Positions 1 to 5,472 of a stretch of 5,894 nt of DNA are shown here, piece by piece; the first letter of the stretch is position 1; the number at the start of each line of letters is the position of its first letter. The DNA comes from Chloroflexota bacterium. Its GTDB lineage: Bacteria > Chloroflexota > Dehalococcoidia > Lucifugimonadales > JAPUKM01. The notes under the pieces are model-generated. The model ran no database searches. It saw nothing but the letters and a program-made list of their open reading frames with translations, and had not been told where the DNA came from. Location: assembly GCA_027295645.1 (NCBI GenBank), contig JAPUKM010000150.1, positions 1-5,894 on the forward strand, written 5' to 3'. Position numbers and translations under genes: made by a program.

Positions 1-82
1 AAATAGGCAGTGTGTTCAAGCTCACCTCAAAAGTTCTGGCTTCTGTACGGTATGACGCACCAGCGCTAACCTACCACCCCCC

Positions 83-346
83 ATGCCCTCTCCCACTCTA
101 TCTGGCGAACTCCACCTGCGCCGCCTCACCGTTGACGAGGCTCTCCACCGCCTGGACCCTTACCTGGACGCCGCCTTCATGGACGGCCACACCACCGTGC
201 GCATCGTCCACGGCAAGGGCAGCGGTGCCCTCCGCGAGGCCATCTGGAAGCGGCTTGCCTCCCACCCGCTGGTGAAGGGCCACCGCCTGGCCCTCCCCGG
301 CCAGGGCGACGCCGGGGTCACGGTGGTGGAGCTTGAGGTGCGGTAG
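83..346 (+). CDS. Stand-alone Smr-domain protein (MutS2 C-terminal type)
   Basis: This 87-residue protein is almost entirely one Smr domain. Residues 8-13 (ELHLRR) occupy the place of the family's LDLR/LDxH motif, and the HGKGSG loop near residues 43-48 is the HGxG signature. It is followed by a basic helix, the 'SHPLVKGHR' segment and a closing strand 'GVTVVELE'. In the family, Smr domains bind or nick DNA or RNA; here the arrangement matches the C-terminal domain of MutS2, without its ATPase and clamp. An in-frame TGA at 53-55 and no other start before the ATG argue for a genuine small protein rather than the tail of mutS2, although the gene's upstream neighbour is outside the window. The first motif has LHLR rather than LDLR. 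No Shine-Dalgarno sequence precedes the ATG; the leader is C-rich. The family assignment is firm; nuclease activity and partner are unknown. Confidence 0.85.
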   Translation: MPSPTLSGELHLRRLTVDEALHRLDPYLDAAFMDGHTTVRIVHGKGSGALREAIWKRLASHPLVKGHRLALPGQGDAGVTVVELEVR

Positions 347-349
347 GGA

Positions 350-634
350 TCAGGGCTCTACCAATCGCCGAAGTATCTCCCGCAACTCTGGAGTCTCGCG
401 GAGCGCCTCTCTCATCTCATCGATCTCCTCAGGCGACATCACTAGAGGAGACCGGCGGAATCCACCGCTGTGGCTGTAGTGACAGAAGCGCACGCTAACC
501 TCGCCGATCGCATCCCCCTCCGTATATTTCAGTAGCTGTATAGTCGGGACGTGGTACCGGCCCTCGACCTGCACCTCCTCGGCCACCACGCCAGCTCCCC
601 AGTGGAACGAGAAACGCTTTTCCCTCTTGATCAT
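350..634 (-). CDS. Conserved-looking hypothetical protein, 94 aa
   Basis: I do not recognise this family. The N-terminal 60 residues look like beta strands with many aromatic and charged residues (KRFSFHWGAG, VEGRYHVPTIQLLKY, EVSVRFCHYSHSGGFRR). The C-terminal third (about residues 67-92, SPEEIDEMREALRETPELRE and onward) is a charged amphipathic helix pair. There is no signal peptide, membrane segment or cysteine pair; there is one Cys at residue 51 inside a His-rich 'CHYSHS' stretch. The ATG at 634 is the first start after an in-frame TGA directly upstream, and a purine-rich GAAGGGGG lies about 6 bases before it. The stop is three bases from the stop of the Smr gene, so the two are convergent. 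Codon third positions look more mixed than in the neighbours. The ordered start, ribosome site and protein-like composition support a real gene; function cannot be inferred. Confidence 0.65.
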   Translation of the reverse strand: MIKREKRFSFHWGAGVVAEEVQVEGRYHVPTIQLLKYTEGDAIGEVSVRFCHYSHSGGFRRSPLVMSPEEIDEMREALRETPELREILRRLVEP

Positions 635-751
635 TCAATCCCCCTTCTCGGGTGGCGGATAAGGGCAAGCTGGTCACGCGTGCGACCGCAAGCGGTATCA
701 TTGCAAAACCCGGCGGGATGTCAAGGGCCGCTTCTAATGGAGCCACACGTG

Positions 752-757
752 TATAAT
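752..757 (+). promoter_or_regulatory. -10 box (TATAAT) for rarA, likely leaderless transcript
   Basis: A perfect TATAAT sits seven bases before the GTG start of rarA, so transcription would begin at or within a base or so of the start codon. A TG directly precedes the box, although not with the exact one-base gap of a classical extended -10. No convincing -35 hexamer is found at 15-18 bases upstream. This fits a leaderless mRNA, and agrees with the absence of a Shine-Dalgarno sequence before the GTG. Confidence 0.5.
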
Positions 758-764
758 TGCCGAT

Positions 765-2126
765 GTGACTCTCTTCGACGAGCAGCGCAAGCAGCGCCTC
801 AGCCGGGATGCGCCCCTGGCGGCACGCATGCGGCCCCGCACCTTTGATGAGCTGGTGGGCCAGGAGCACATCGTCGGCCCGGACCGGGTGCTCCGCAAGA
901 GCATCGAGGCCGACCAGGTGCCCTCCATGGTGCTGTGGGGGCCGCCCGGCTCCGGCAAGACCACCCTCGCCCTCCTCATCGCCACCGTCACCCGGTCTCA
1001 CTTCGCACAGGTCTCCGCCGTGGCCGCCGGTGTCGCCGACCTCCGCAAGATCATCCGGGAGGCTCAGGATCGGCTCGGCATGAATGGCCAGAGGACCATC
1101 CTCTTCATCGACGAGATCCACCGCTTCAACAAGTCCCAGCAGGACTCCGTCCTGCCTTACGTCGAGGACGGCACCGTCACCCTGATCGGCGCCACCACGG
1201 AGAACCCCTCCTTTGAGGTCATCGGGCCGCTGCTGTCAAGGTGCAGGGTCTTCACACTCAACCCACTCACAGAGGAGCAGGTCGGCATCCTCGTCGACCG
1301 TGCTCTGAGCGATGCGGAGCGAGGCCTCCACGCCATGCAGATCGCCCTCCAGGAGGATGCGCGACGGTTTCTCCTCACTGCCGCCAACGGCGACGCCCGC
1401 ATAGCACTCAACACCATCGAGTTTGCGGCGTCGGCCATCGCCCCGGACGCCGGGGGCCGCAGGCTCATCACCGTCGCCACCCTGGAGGACGCTCTCCAGC
1501 ACCGCGCCATCATGTACGACAAGGCCGGCGACCTCCACTACGACACCATCTCCGCCTACATCAAATCGGTCCGCGCCTCCGACCCCGACGCAGCCATCTA
1601 CTGGCTGAGCCGCATGATTGAAGCGGGAGAGGACCCGCTCTTCATCGTCCGCCGCATGGTCATCCTGGCCGCCGAGGACATCGGCATGGCAGAACCCAAC
1701 GCCCTGCCCATAGCCGTCGCCGCGCAGCATGCCGTCCACTTCATCGGCATGCCGGAGGGCGCCATCCCCATGGCGGAGGCCACGGTCTACCTGGCAACCG
1801 CCCCCAAGAGCAACTCCGCCTACGCGGCCCTCAACCAGGCGAGGGAGGACGCCAGGCACAGCCGCAACGATCCGGTGCCCCTGCACCTGCGGAACGCGGT
1901 CACACCGCTCATGCGTGAGTCCGGCTACGGCCGCGACTACAAGTACGCCCACAACCACCCGGACCACTTCGCCGGTCAGCGGAACCTCCCCGACAACCTC
2001 AAAGAGCGCGTCTACTATGAGCCCACTGACCAGGGGTACGAGAAGGAGGTCGCAGAGCGCATCAGCCGGTGGTGGGGAGAGGGTAAGGGCAAGGGTGCGC
2101 CCGAAGGCAAGGGCCCCTCCGCCTGA
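765..2126 (+). CDS. rarA: Replication-associated recombination protein A (RarA/MgsA AAA+ ATPase)
   Basis: This 453-residue protein is the full length expected for RarA, an AAA+ ATPase of the clamp-loader clade (MgsA in E. coli, WRNIP1/Mgs1 in eukaryotes) that acts at stalled replication forks and binds SSB and single-strand/double-strand junctions. Visible motifs are the N-terminal 'LAARMRPRTFDELVGQEHI' (about 18-36), Walker A GPPGSGKT (59-66), Walker B LFIDEIHRFNKSQQD (113-127), sensor 1 ATTENPSF (143-150), the putative arginine finger in LLSRC (R159) and sensor 2 GDARIALN (209-216). The RarA-specific C-terminal tetramerisation part starts near YDKAGDLHYD (251). The tail (about 436-453) is a low-complexity Gly/Lys stretch. 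The GTG start puts the protein's beginning at MTLFDEQ, a typical RarA opening; an overlapping ATG at 763 is in another frame. The gene stands alone on its strand. Identification is secure. Confidence 0.97.
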   Translation: MTLFDEQRKQRLSRDAPLAARMRPRTFDELVGQEHIVGPDRVLRKSIEADQVPSMVLWGPPGSGKTTLALLIATVTRSHFAQVSAVAAGVADLRKIIREAQDRLGMNGQRTILFIDEIHRFNKSQQDSVLPYVEDGTVTLIGATTENPSFEVIGPLLSRCRVFTLNPLTEEQVGILVDRALSDAERGLHAMQIALQEDARRFLLTAANGDARIALNTIEFAASAIAPDAGGRRLITVATLEDALQHRAIMYDKAGDLHYDTISAYIKSVRASDPDAAIYWLSRMIEAGEDPLFIVRRMVILAAEDIGMAEPNALPIAVAAQHAVHFIGMPEGAIPMAEATVYLATAPKSNSAYAALNQAREDARHSRNDPVPLHLRNAVTPLMRESGYGRDYKYAHNHPDHFAGQRNLPDNLKERVYYEPTDQGYEKEVAERISRWWGEGKGKGAPEGKGPSA

Positions 2127-2209
2127 ATTCCACCTGAATACTCTGGGCACCCCCGGTTTCTTCATGTTTTCTCCCTTGACGGTGAGGCGGCCACAGCCAG
2201 ACAACGGAA

Positions 2210-2239
2210 GACGGGTCGGAGTAGTTACTCCGGCCCGTC
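2210..2239. terminator. Stem-loop between convergent rarA and MFS genes, likely bidirectional terminator
   Basis: The sequence folds into a stem of up to 14 pairs: GACGGG with CCCGTC, one T-G wobble, then CGGAGTA with TACTCCG around a minimal loop. It lies 83 bases past the rarA stop and 51 bases past the MFS stop (reading on the minus strand), the position expected for a shared terminator of convergent genes. The T tract is weak on the plus side (ATATTT) and weak on the minus side (TTCCGTTGT), so the function is inferred from position and stem strength. The rest of the 2127-2290 gap shows nothing else I can support. Confidence 0.6.
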
Positions 2240-2290
2240 ATATTTGCAACCGTACTGCCGGCTATCGCCTATGGTGACCTTGACCTTAGC

Positions 2291-3586
2291 CTAGCCCTGC
2301 TCCCCGACCGGCACCTCGGCCTCCCGGATCCTGCTCATGGGCCTCACGCGCCCGATCACATACCCCACCACAACGCCACCTCCCAACCCAACGGCTATCG
2401 GCGCACCCACCACGCTGGCGATCGCTCCGGCAACGAATCCTCCCAGCGGCGTGAAGCCGAAGGTGAGCACGTACAGCCCCATCACACGGCCGCGCACGGC
2501 ATCCGGCACGAGGAGCTGCAGGAGCGCACCCATGGTGGTGTCGTACGCCATGGACATCGCTCCCACCAGCAGCAGCGCCACCAACGCTACTGCAAAGGAG
2601 GAGGGGAGGGCCGGCGAGAGGGCGAACAGCACCAGAAACAGGCCGAATCCTCCCGCAGTCATGACCACCATTCTCCCTATCGATCGAAAGTCCCCCATGT
2701 AGGCCACCACCGCGGTACTCGCCAGCGCGCCGATGCCACCAACGGAGGCCAGCACCCCGAACCCGGTACCCCCCACGTGAAGCACATCCCTTGCCATTAC
2801 CGGAAGCATCACATGGAAGGAGAAGGCGAACCCCTCAACCAACAGGCTGAGAGAGAGCAGCGAGCGCACCGGCCTGTTGTTCCATACGTGGACAACCCCC
2901 TCCCGCGCGTTGCGCCACACCGGCTCGCGGGCTCCCGTCGGAGGGTAGTCTCCCTCCATAAACACCAGGACCACGCTCGCGAGAGCCAGGCTCCCCGAAA
3001 TCATATAGTACACACGACCCACGCCGACCGAATCGATCATGACGCCCGCTATCAGGGCGCCGACGCTCCTGGTGATGTTCAACGCCATCATATTCAACGC
3101 AAGGGCGTTGACCAGGCGCTCCTTGCCCACGATGTCAAAGGTGAGGGCGTTGCGCGCGGGCATGGCAACCGCCATCATCATGCCCTGAAGCACCGCCACC
3201 AGGAGCAGGTGCCACAGCTTGACCGTATCGGTCACCACCAGCAGGGCGACCAGCAGCGCGACACCAGCCCCGAGCAGCTGTGTCACCAACAGCACCTTCC
3301 GGCGGTCCATCCGGTCCACAATGACACCGCCTATCAGGCCGAAGCCTACCGTGCCTACTCCACGCAGCCCGGCGGAGGCCCCCACCCAGAAGACTGAGTC
3401 GGTGACCAGAAGGACCAGCCACCCCTGGACCAGCATCTCGGTCATCCGCCCGAGTGAGGCCAGGACACTGTTCGCCCACAGCCATCTGTAGGGCCTGCTG
3501 CCGAAGGCAAGAAACAGGCGGGAGACTCCCGCCTCTTTCTTGCCTTCGGCCCCTGAAGGAGGTGGGCTACCTGTTGAGTGCGCCAC
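2291..3586 (-). CDS. MFS transporter, EntS/MFS_3-like efflux type
   Basis: This is a major facilitator superfamily permease of about 431 residues with the hydrophobic pattern of roughly 12 membrane helices. The N-terminal 'FLAFGSRPYRWLWANSV' leading into helix 1 is typical of the group. Motif A is visible as GGVIVDRMDRRKVLL (about 86-100, loop 2-3), and the C-terminal half has the conserved 'VPDAVRGRVMGLY' loop. The overall layout resembles the EntS/MFS_3 drug and siderophore exporter branch; substrate cannot be told. Start choice is uncertain: GTG at 3586, with an AGGG six bases upstream, is preferred; a TTG at 3601 would add five residues; the first ATG is at 3445, inside helix 1, and is too late. 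The chosen start overlaps the end of the threonine aldolase gene by 20 bases, suggesting an operon with coupled translation. Codons 13-29 are an almost perfect inverted repeat (see the 3500-3550 entry). Confidence 0.9.
   Translation of the reverse strand: MAHSTGSPPPSGAEGKKEAGVSRLFLAFGSRPYRWLWANSVLASLGRMTEMLVQGWLVLLVTDSVFWVGASAGLRGVGTVGFGLIGGVIVDRMDRRKVLLVTQLLGAGVALLVALLVVTDTVKLWHLLLVAVLQGMMMAVAMPARNALTFDIVGKERLVNALALNMMALNITRSVGALIAGVMIDSVGVGRVYYMISGSLALASVVLVFMEGDYPPTGAREPVWRNAREGVVHVWNNRPVRSLLSLSLLVEGFAFSFHVMLPVMARDVLHVGGTGFGVLASVGGIGALASTAVVAYMGDFRSIGRMVVMTAGGFGLFLVLFALSPALPSSFAVALVALLLVGAMSMAYDTTMGALLQLLVPDAVRGRVMGLYVLTFGFTPLGGFVAGAIASVVGAPIAVGLGGGVVVGYVIGRVRPMSRIREAEVPVGEQG
3500..3550. 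terminator. 51-bp near-perfect inverted repeat, terminator-like, inside the MFS reading frame
   Basis: Two 25-base arms mirror each other around base 3525 with a single C/C mismatch (3515 against 3535). The outer 15-bp stem reads GCCGAAGGCAAGAAA against its complement, and the inner 9-bp GC-rich stem is AGGCGGGAG/CTCCCGCCT. On either strand the inner stem is preceded by an A-rich tract and followed by TTTCTT, as in a bidirectional intrinsic terminator. It starts 17 bases after the threonine aldolase stop, where a terminator would be expected, yet it occupies exactly 17 in-frame codons (GAEGKKEAG... to LAFG) of the downstream MFS gene. It may therefore act as a partial terminator or attenuator, limiting transporter expression. 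The structure is directly visible; the function is inferred. Confidence 0.6.
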
Positions 3587-4622
3587 TTGTATCCCTGGCA
3601 ACCGACTCCACGATGCTCAACGCCTCCTCAACATCGCCCTCTTCAATCCCGTAGTGAGTCACCATCCGGAGCCGCTTGCCTCCGGGATAGGTCACAAGGA
3701 CACCTCTGCCCTTCAGCGCCGCGATGAACCCCTGCACGGGGCGATCGACGACCTCCACCATGACGATATTGGTCTGGACGCTCTCGGCGTCCAGCTCAAG
3801 ACCCGGCACGCTCGCCAGGCCACGGGCAAGCACACGAGCGTTGTCGTGGTCCTCCCCCAGGCGGTCCACCATGGTGTCCAGCGCCACCAGGCCCGCCGCG
3901 GCGATGATCCCGGCCTGGCGCATGCCGCCGCCCAAGACTTTGCGGTTCTTGCGGACACGGCCAACCATCTCCCCGCTGCCGCACACCAGCGACCCCACCG
4001 GGCAGCTCAAGCCCTTGGAGAGGCAGAAGCTCACGGTATCCGCCGGGCGCGCCAGTTCAGCCGGGGAGACGCCAAGGTAGACGGCGGCGTTGAAGATGCG
4101 TGTGCCGTCTATGTGGACCGCCGCATCGTGGCGGTGGGCCACATCCGCAAGGACGCCGACATCCTCGGAGTCGAGCACGCCGCCGCCGCAACGGTTGTGG
4201 GTGTTCTCCAGGCACACCAGCGCGGTCCTGGGGTGGTGCATATTATCGGGCGCCCGCACGGCGGCCTCCACCTCCTCGGGGTCCAGCATGCCGCGGGCGT
4301 CGTTGGACACCGTGCGCACATGCACGCTCCCCACGGCTGCGGCGCCGCCCACCTCGTTGTGGAGGATGTGGGCCTCGCTCCCCACAATCATCTCGTCGCC
4401 GCGCTGGCAATGGGTCATCACAGACACCAGATTGGCCATCGTCCCGCTGGGCACGAAGACGGCGGCCTCCTTGCCCAAGCGCGCCGCGGCGGCGGCCTCC
4501 AGCCGGTTGACGGTGGGGTCCTCGCCAAAAACGTCGTCCCCCACCTCCGCCTCCGCCATGGCCCGCCGCATGTCCGACGTGGGGTGAGTGACCGTATCGC
4601 TGCGCAGGTCGATAGTCCGCAT
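3567..4622 (-). CDS. ltaE: Low-specificity L-threonine aldolase (PLP-dependent)
   Basis: This 351-residue protein is the normal length for a low-specificity L-threonine aldolase, a cytosolic fold-type I PLP enzyme that cleaves L-threonine and L-allo-threonine to glycine and acetaldehyde. It opens with the hallmark 'IDLRSDTVTHPT' (4-15) and 'GDDVFGEDPTVNRLE' (28-42). PSGTMAN (58-64) is the phosphate-binding loop, AHILHNEVGG (84-93) carries the His (H85) that stacks on the cofactor ring, ENTHNR (139-144) follows, and VHIDGTRIFNA (169-179) holds the Asp (D172) for the pyridine nitrogen. K203 in SFCLSKGLSCPVGS is the Schiff-base lysine, and 'GGGMRQAG' (231-238) is also typical. All key residues are present. 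The ATG has a GGAG nine bases upstream. It is the first gene of a probable two-gene unit with the MFS transporter, which might export an amino acid or related compound, but this is speculation. Confidence 0.96.
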   Translation of the reverse strand: MRTIDLRSDTVTHPTSDMRRAMAEAEVGDDVFGEDPTVNRLEAAAAARLGKEAAVFVPSGTMANLVSVMTHCQRGDEMIVGSEAHILHNEVGGAAAVGSVHVRTVSNDARGMLDPEEVEAAVRAPDNMHHPRTALVCLENTHNRCGGGVLDSEDVGVLADVAHRHDAAVHIDGTRIFNAAVYLGVSPAELARPADTVSFCLSKGLSCPVGSLVCGSGEMVGRVRKNRKVLGGGMRQAGIIAAAGLVALDTMVDRLGEDHDNARVLARGLASVPGLELDAESVQTNIVMVEVVDRPVQGFIAALKGRGVLVTYPGGKRLRMVTHYGIEEGDVEEALSIVESVARDTSGALNR

Positions 4623-4661
4623 AGGGGTGCTCTCCGTCGCCTAAGTGTGTTCAGATACCCC

Positions 4662-4670
4662 ATTCTACCA
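4662..4670 (-). promoter_or_regulatory. Extended -10 promoter for the threonine aldolase gene
   Basis: Reading the minus strand, TGGTAGAAT forms an extended -10 element (TGnTAGAAT, five of six matches to TATAAT). It places the transcription start near 4655, giving a leader of about 33 bases that contains the GGAG ribosome site at 4635-4632. There is no clear -35 box 17 bases upstream, which an extended -10 can tolerate. The prediction rests on sequence match and position only. Confidence 0.45.
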
Positions 4671-4734
4671 GAAGCCGACCTCATGGCTGCGATGACGTTG
4701 CCGGATTCGCCGCAAGGTGTGAAGATAGAGAGCC

Positions 4735-5382
4735 ATGCGCCAGACCGCCATCAGCTTCAAGAGCAAGGGCCTGACCCTTGAGGGGGTACTGTCCGTCCCA
4801 CAGGGACAGACGGGGCCGTTCCCAGCCGCCGTGCTCTGCCATCCCCACCCCCTCTTCGGCGGCACCATGGACAACACCGTTATAACCGCCGTGGCCGGGG
4901 CGCTGGACGGCGTGGGCATAGCCGCGCTGCGATTCAACTTCAGGGGCCTGCCCCCAAGCGAGGGCAAGTTCGACGATGGCAAAGGAGAGCAGCAGGACAT
5001 CCGCGCCGCCCTGGACATCCTCAAGCGGTGGCCGGACATCGACGGTAAGCGGCTGGCACTGGCGGGCTACTCCTTTGGCGCTCAGGTGATCCTGCGCGGC
5101 CTGGGCAAATACGGGGCCGCCAGGGCTCTCGCCCTGATATCGCCGCCGTTACCCGCCTTTGACGACTCACCGATAGCCAGGAGCAGCACGGCGAAGCTGT
5201 TCCTGGTGGGCAGCGCCGACCGGCTGATCCGTTCTGAGCAGCTCAAGGAACGGGTGGCGGCCCTCCCTCCGCCAACGGAGTTCCGGGAGATACCGGGGGC
5301 CGACCACTCATGGCGCGGCCACGAGCCGGAGGCGGCGCGGCATGTCGCGGAGTTCATGGCGGCCGTGTTTTCTCCGTCTTAA
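4735..5382 (+). CDS. Alpha/beta hydrolase, COG2945-like (dienelactone hydrolase relative)
   Basis: This 215-residue protein is a minimal alpha/beta hydrolase without a lid domain. The N-terminal strands end in LCHPHPLFGGTMDN (34-47), a signature of the COG2945 group, whose first HP motif contributes the oxyanion region. 'ALRFNFRG' (64-71) follows. The nucleophile elbow is GYSFGA (111-116, Ser113), the acid is likely Asp162 in LVGSADRL, and the base is His191 in GADHSWRG. The usual 'FRGVGxSEG' is here 'FRGLPPSEG' (69-77), a small departure. There is no signal peptide, so it is probably cytosolic; members are esterases or lyase-like enzymes whose substrates are mostly unknown. The ATG is preceded only by a weak purine stretch (GATAGAGAG), and the 4623-4734 gap separates it divergently from threonine aldolase. 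The fold and triad are well supported; the substrate is not. Confidence 0.9.
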   Translation: MRQTAISFKSKGLTLEGVLSVPQGQTGPFPAAVLCHPHPLFGGTMDNTVITAVAGALDGVGIAALRFNFRGLPPSEGKFDDGKGEQQDIRAALDILKRWPDIDGKRLALAGYSFGAQVILRGLGKYGAARALALISPPLPAFDDSPIARSSTAKLFLVGSADRLIRSEQLKERVAALPPPTEFREIPGADHSWRGHEPEAARHVAEFMAAVFSPS

Positions 5383-5383
5383 A

Positions 5384-5397
5384 GGGCAACGTTGCCC
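5384..5397. repeat. 14-bp perfect palindrome after the hydrolase stop
   Basis: GGGCAACGTTGCCC is a perfect palindrome beginning one base after the hydrolase stop codon. As RNA it can make a 5-bp stem with a four-base loop, but no T tract follows, so it is a poor terminator. It could instead be a protein-binding site upstream of the lspA promoter, or chance. Confidence 0.35.
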
Positions 5398-5417
5398 CGT
5401 AAGCACATTACAGTACA

Positions 5418-5447
5418 TAGACAGTGCTGTGCTAGACTGGATACGAT
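5418..5447 (+). promoter_or_regulatory. Probable promoter of lspA
   Basis: TAGACA (5418-5423, five of six to TTGACA) and TACGAT (5442-5447, four of six to TATAAT) are separated by 18 bases and would start transcription near 5454, giving a leader of about 19 bases. An alternative overlapping element is the extended -10 TGCTAGACT at 5430-5438. Both would serve lspA; the sequence does not decide between them. Confidence 0.45.
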
Positions 5448-5472
5448 AGCCTGAACCGCCGCCGAGGTATCC

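Noticed and set aside
12..82. Possible upstream coding tail or mutS2 remnant before the Smr gene
   Set aside because: The open frame from base 12 does not read like MutS2 and runs on in the wrong frame over the Smr gene; the Smr frame itself is closed by TGA at 53-55. I see no clear promoter either.
671..696. Small palindromes in the 635-764 gap (CACGCGTG and ACCGCAAGCGGT)
   Set aside because: They are short, of a kind expected in GC-rich DNA, and are not placed symmetrically around a recognisable promoter, so I do not call an operator.
495..1121. A 208-codon minus-strand open frame crossing the 635-764 gap
   Set aside because: It overlaps both the hypothetical gene and the RarA ATPase core, and its protein is low-complexity Gly/Leu/Arg sequence.
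2094..2119. An 11-base match (CCGAAGGCAAG) between the rarA tail and the outer stem of the 3500-3550 palindrome
   Set aside because: It is too short to indicate a repeat; both copies are coding and the match does not extend into the palindrome core.
1236..2204. A 322-codon minus-strand open frame antisense to rarA
   Set aside because: It is the shadow of a well-supported RarA reading frame; its translation has a biased Gly/Val/Asp composition and no recognisable motif.
3556..3563. A perfect AAGGAGGT Shine-Dalgarno match on the plus strand, followed by a TTG
   Set aside because: The frame that follows is only 26 codons long, lies antisense to the aldolase and transporter genes, and has no promoter-like sequence. 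Chance is the simpler explanation.
3540..4781. A 413-codon plus-strand open frame antisense to threonine aldolase
   Set aside because: The complementary frame carries every threonine aldolase motif. The plus-strand translation is rich in His, Ala, Arg and Gly without domain-like order, as expected from GC-rich antisense shadow frames.
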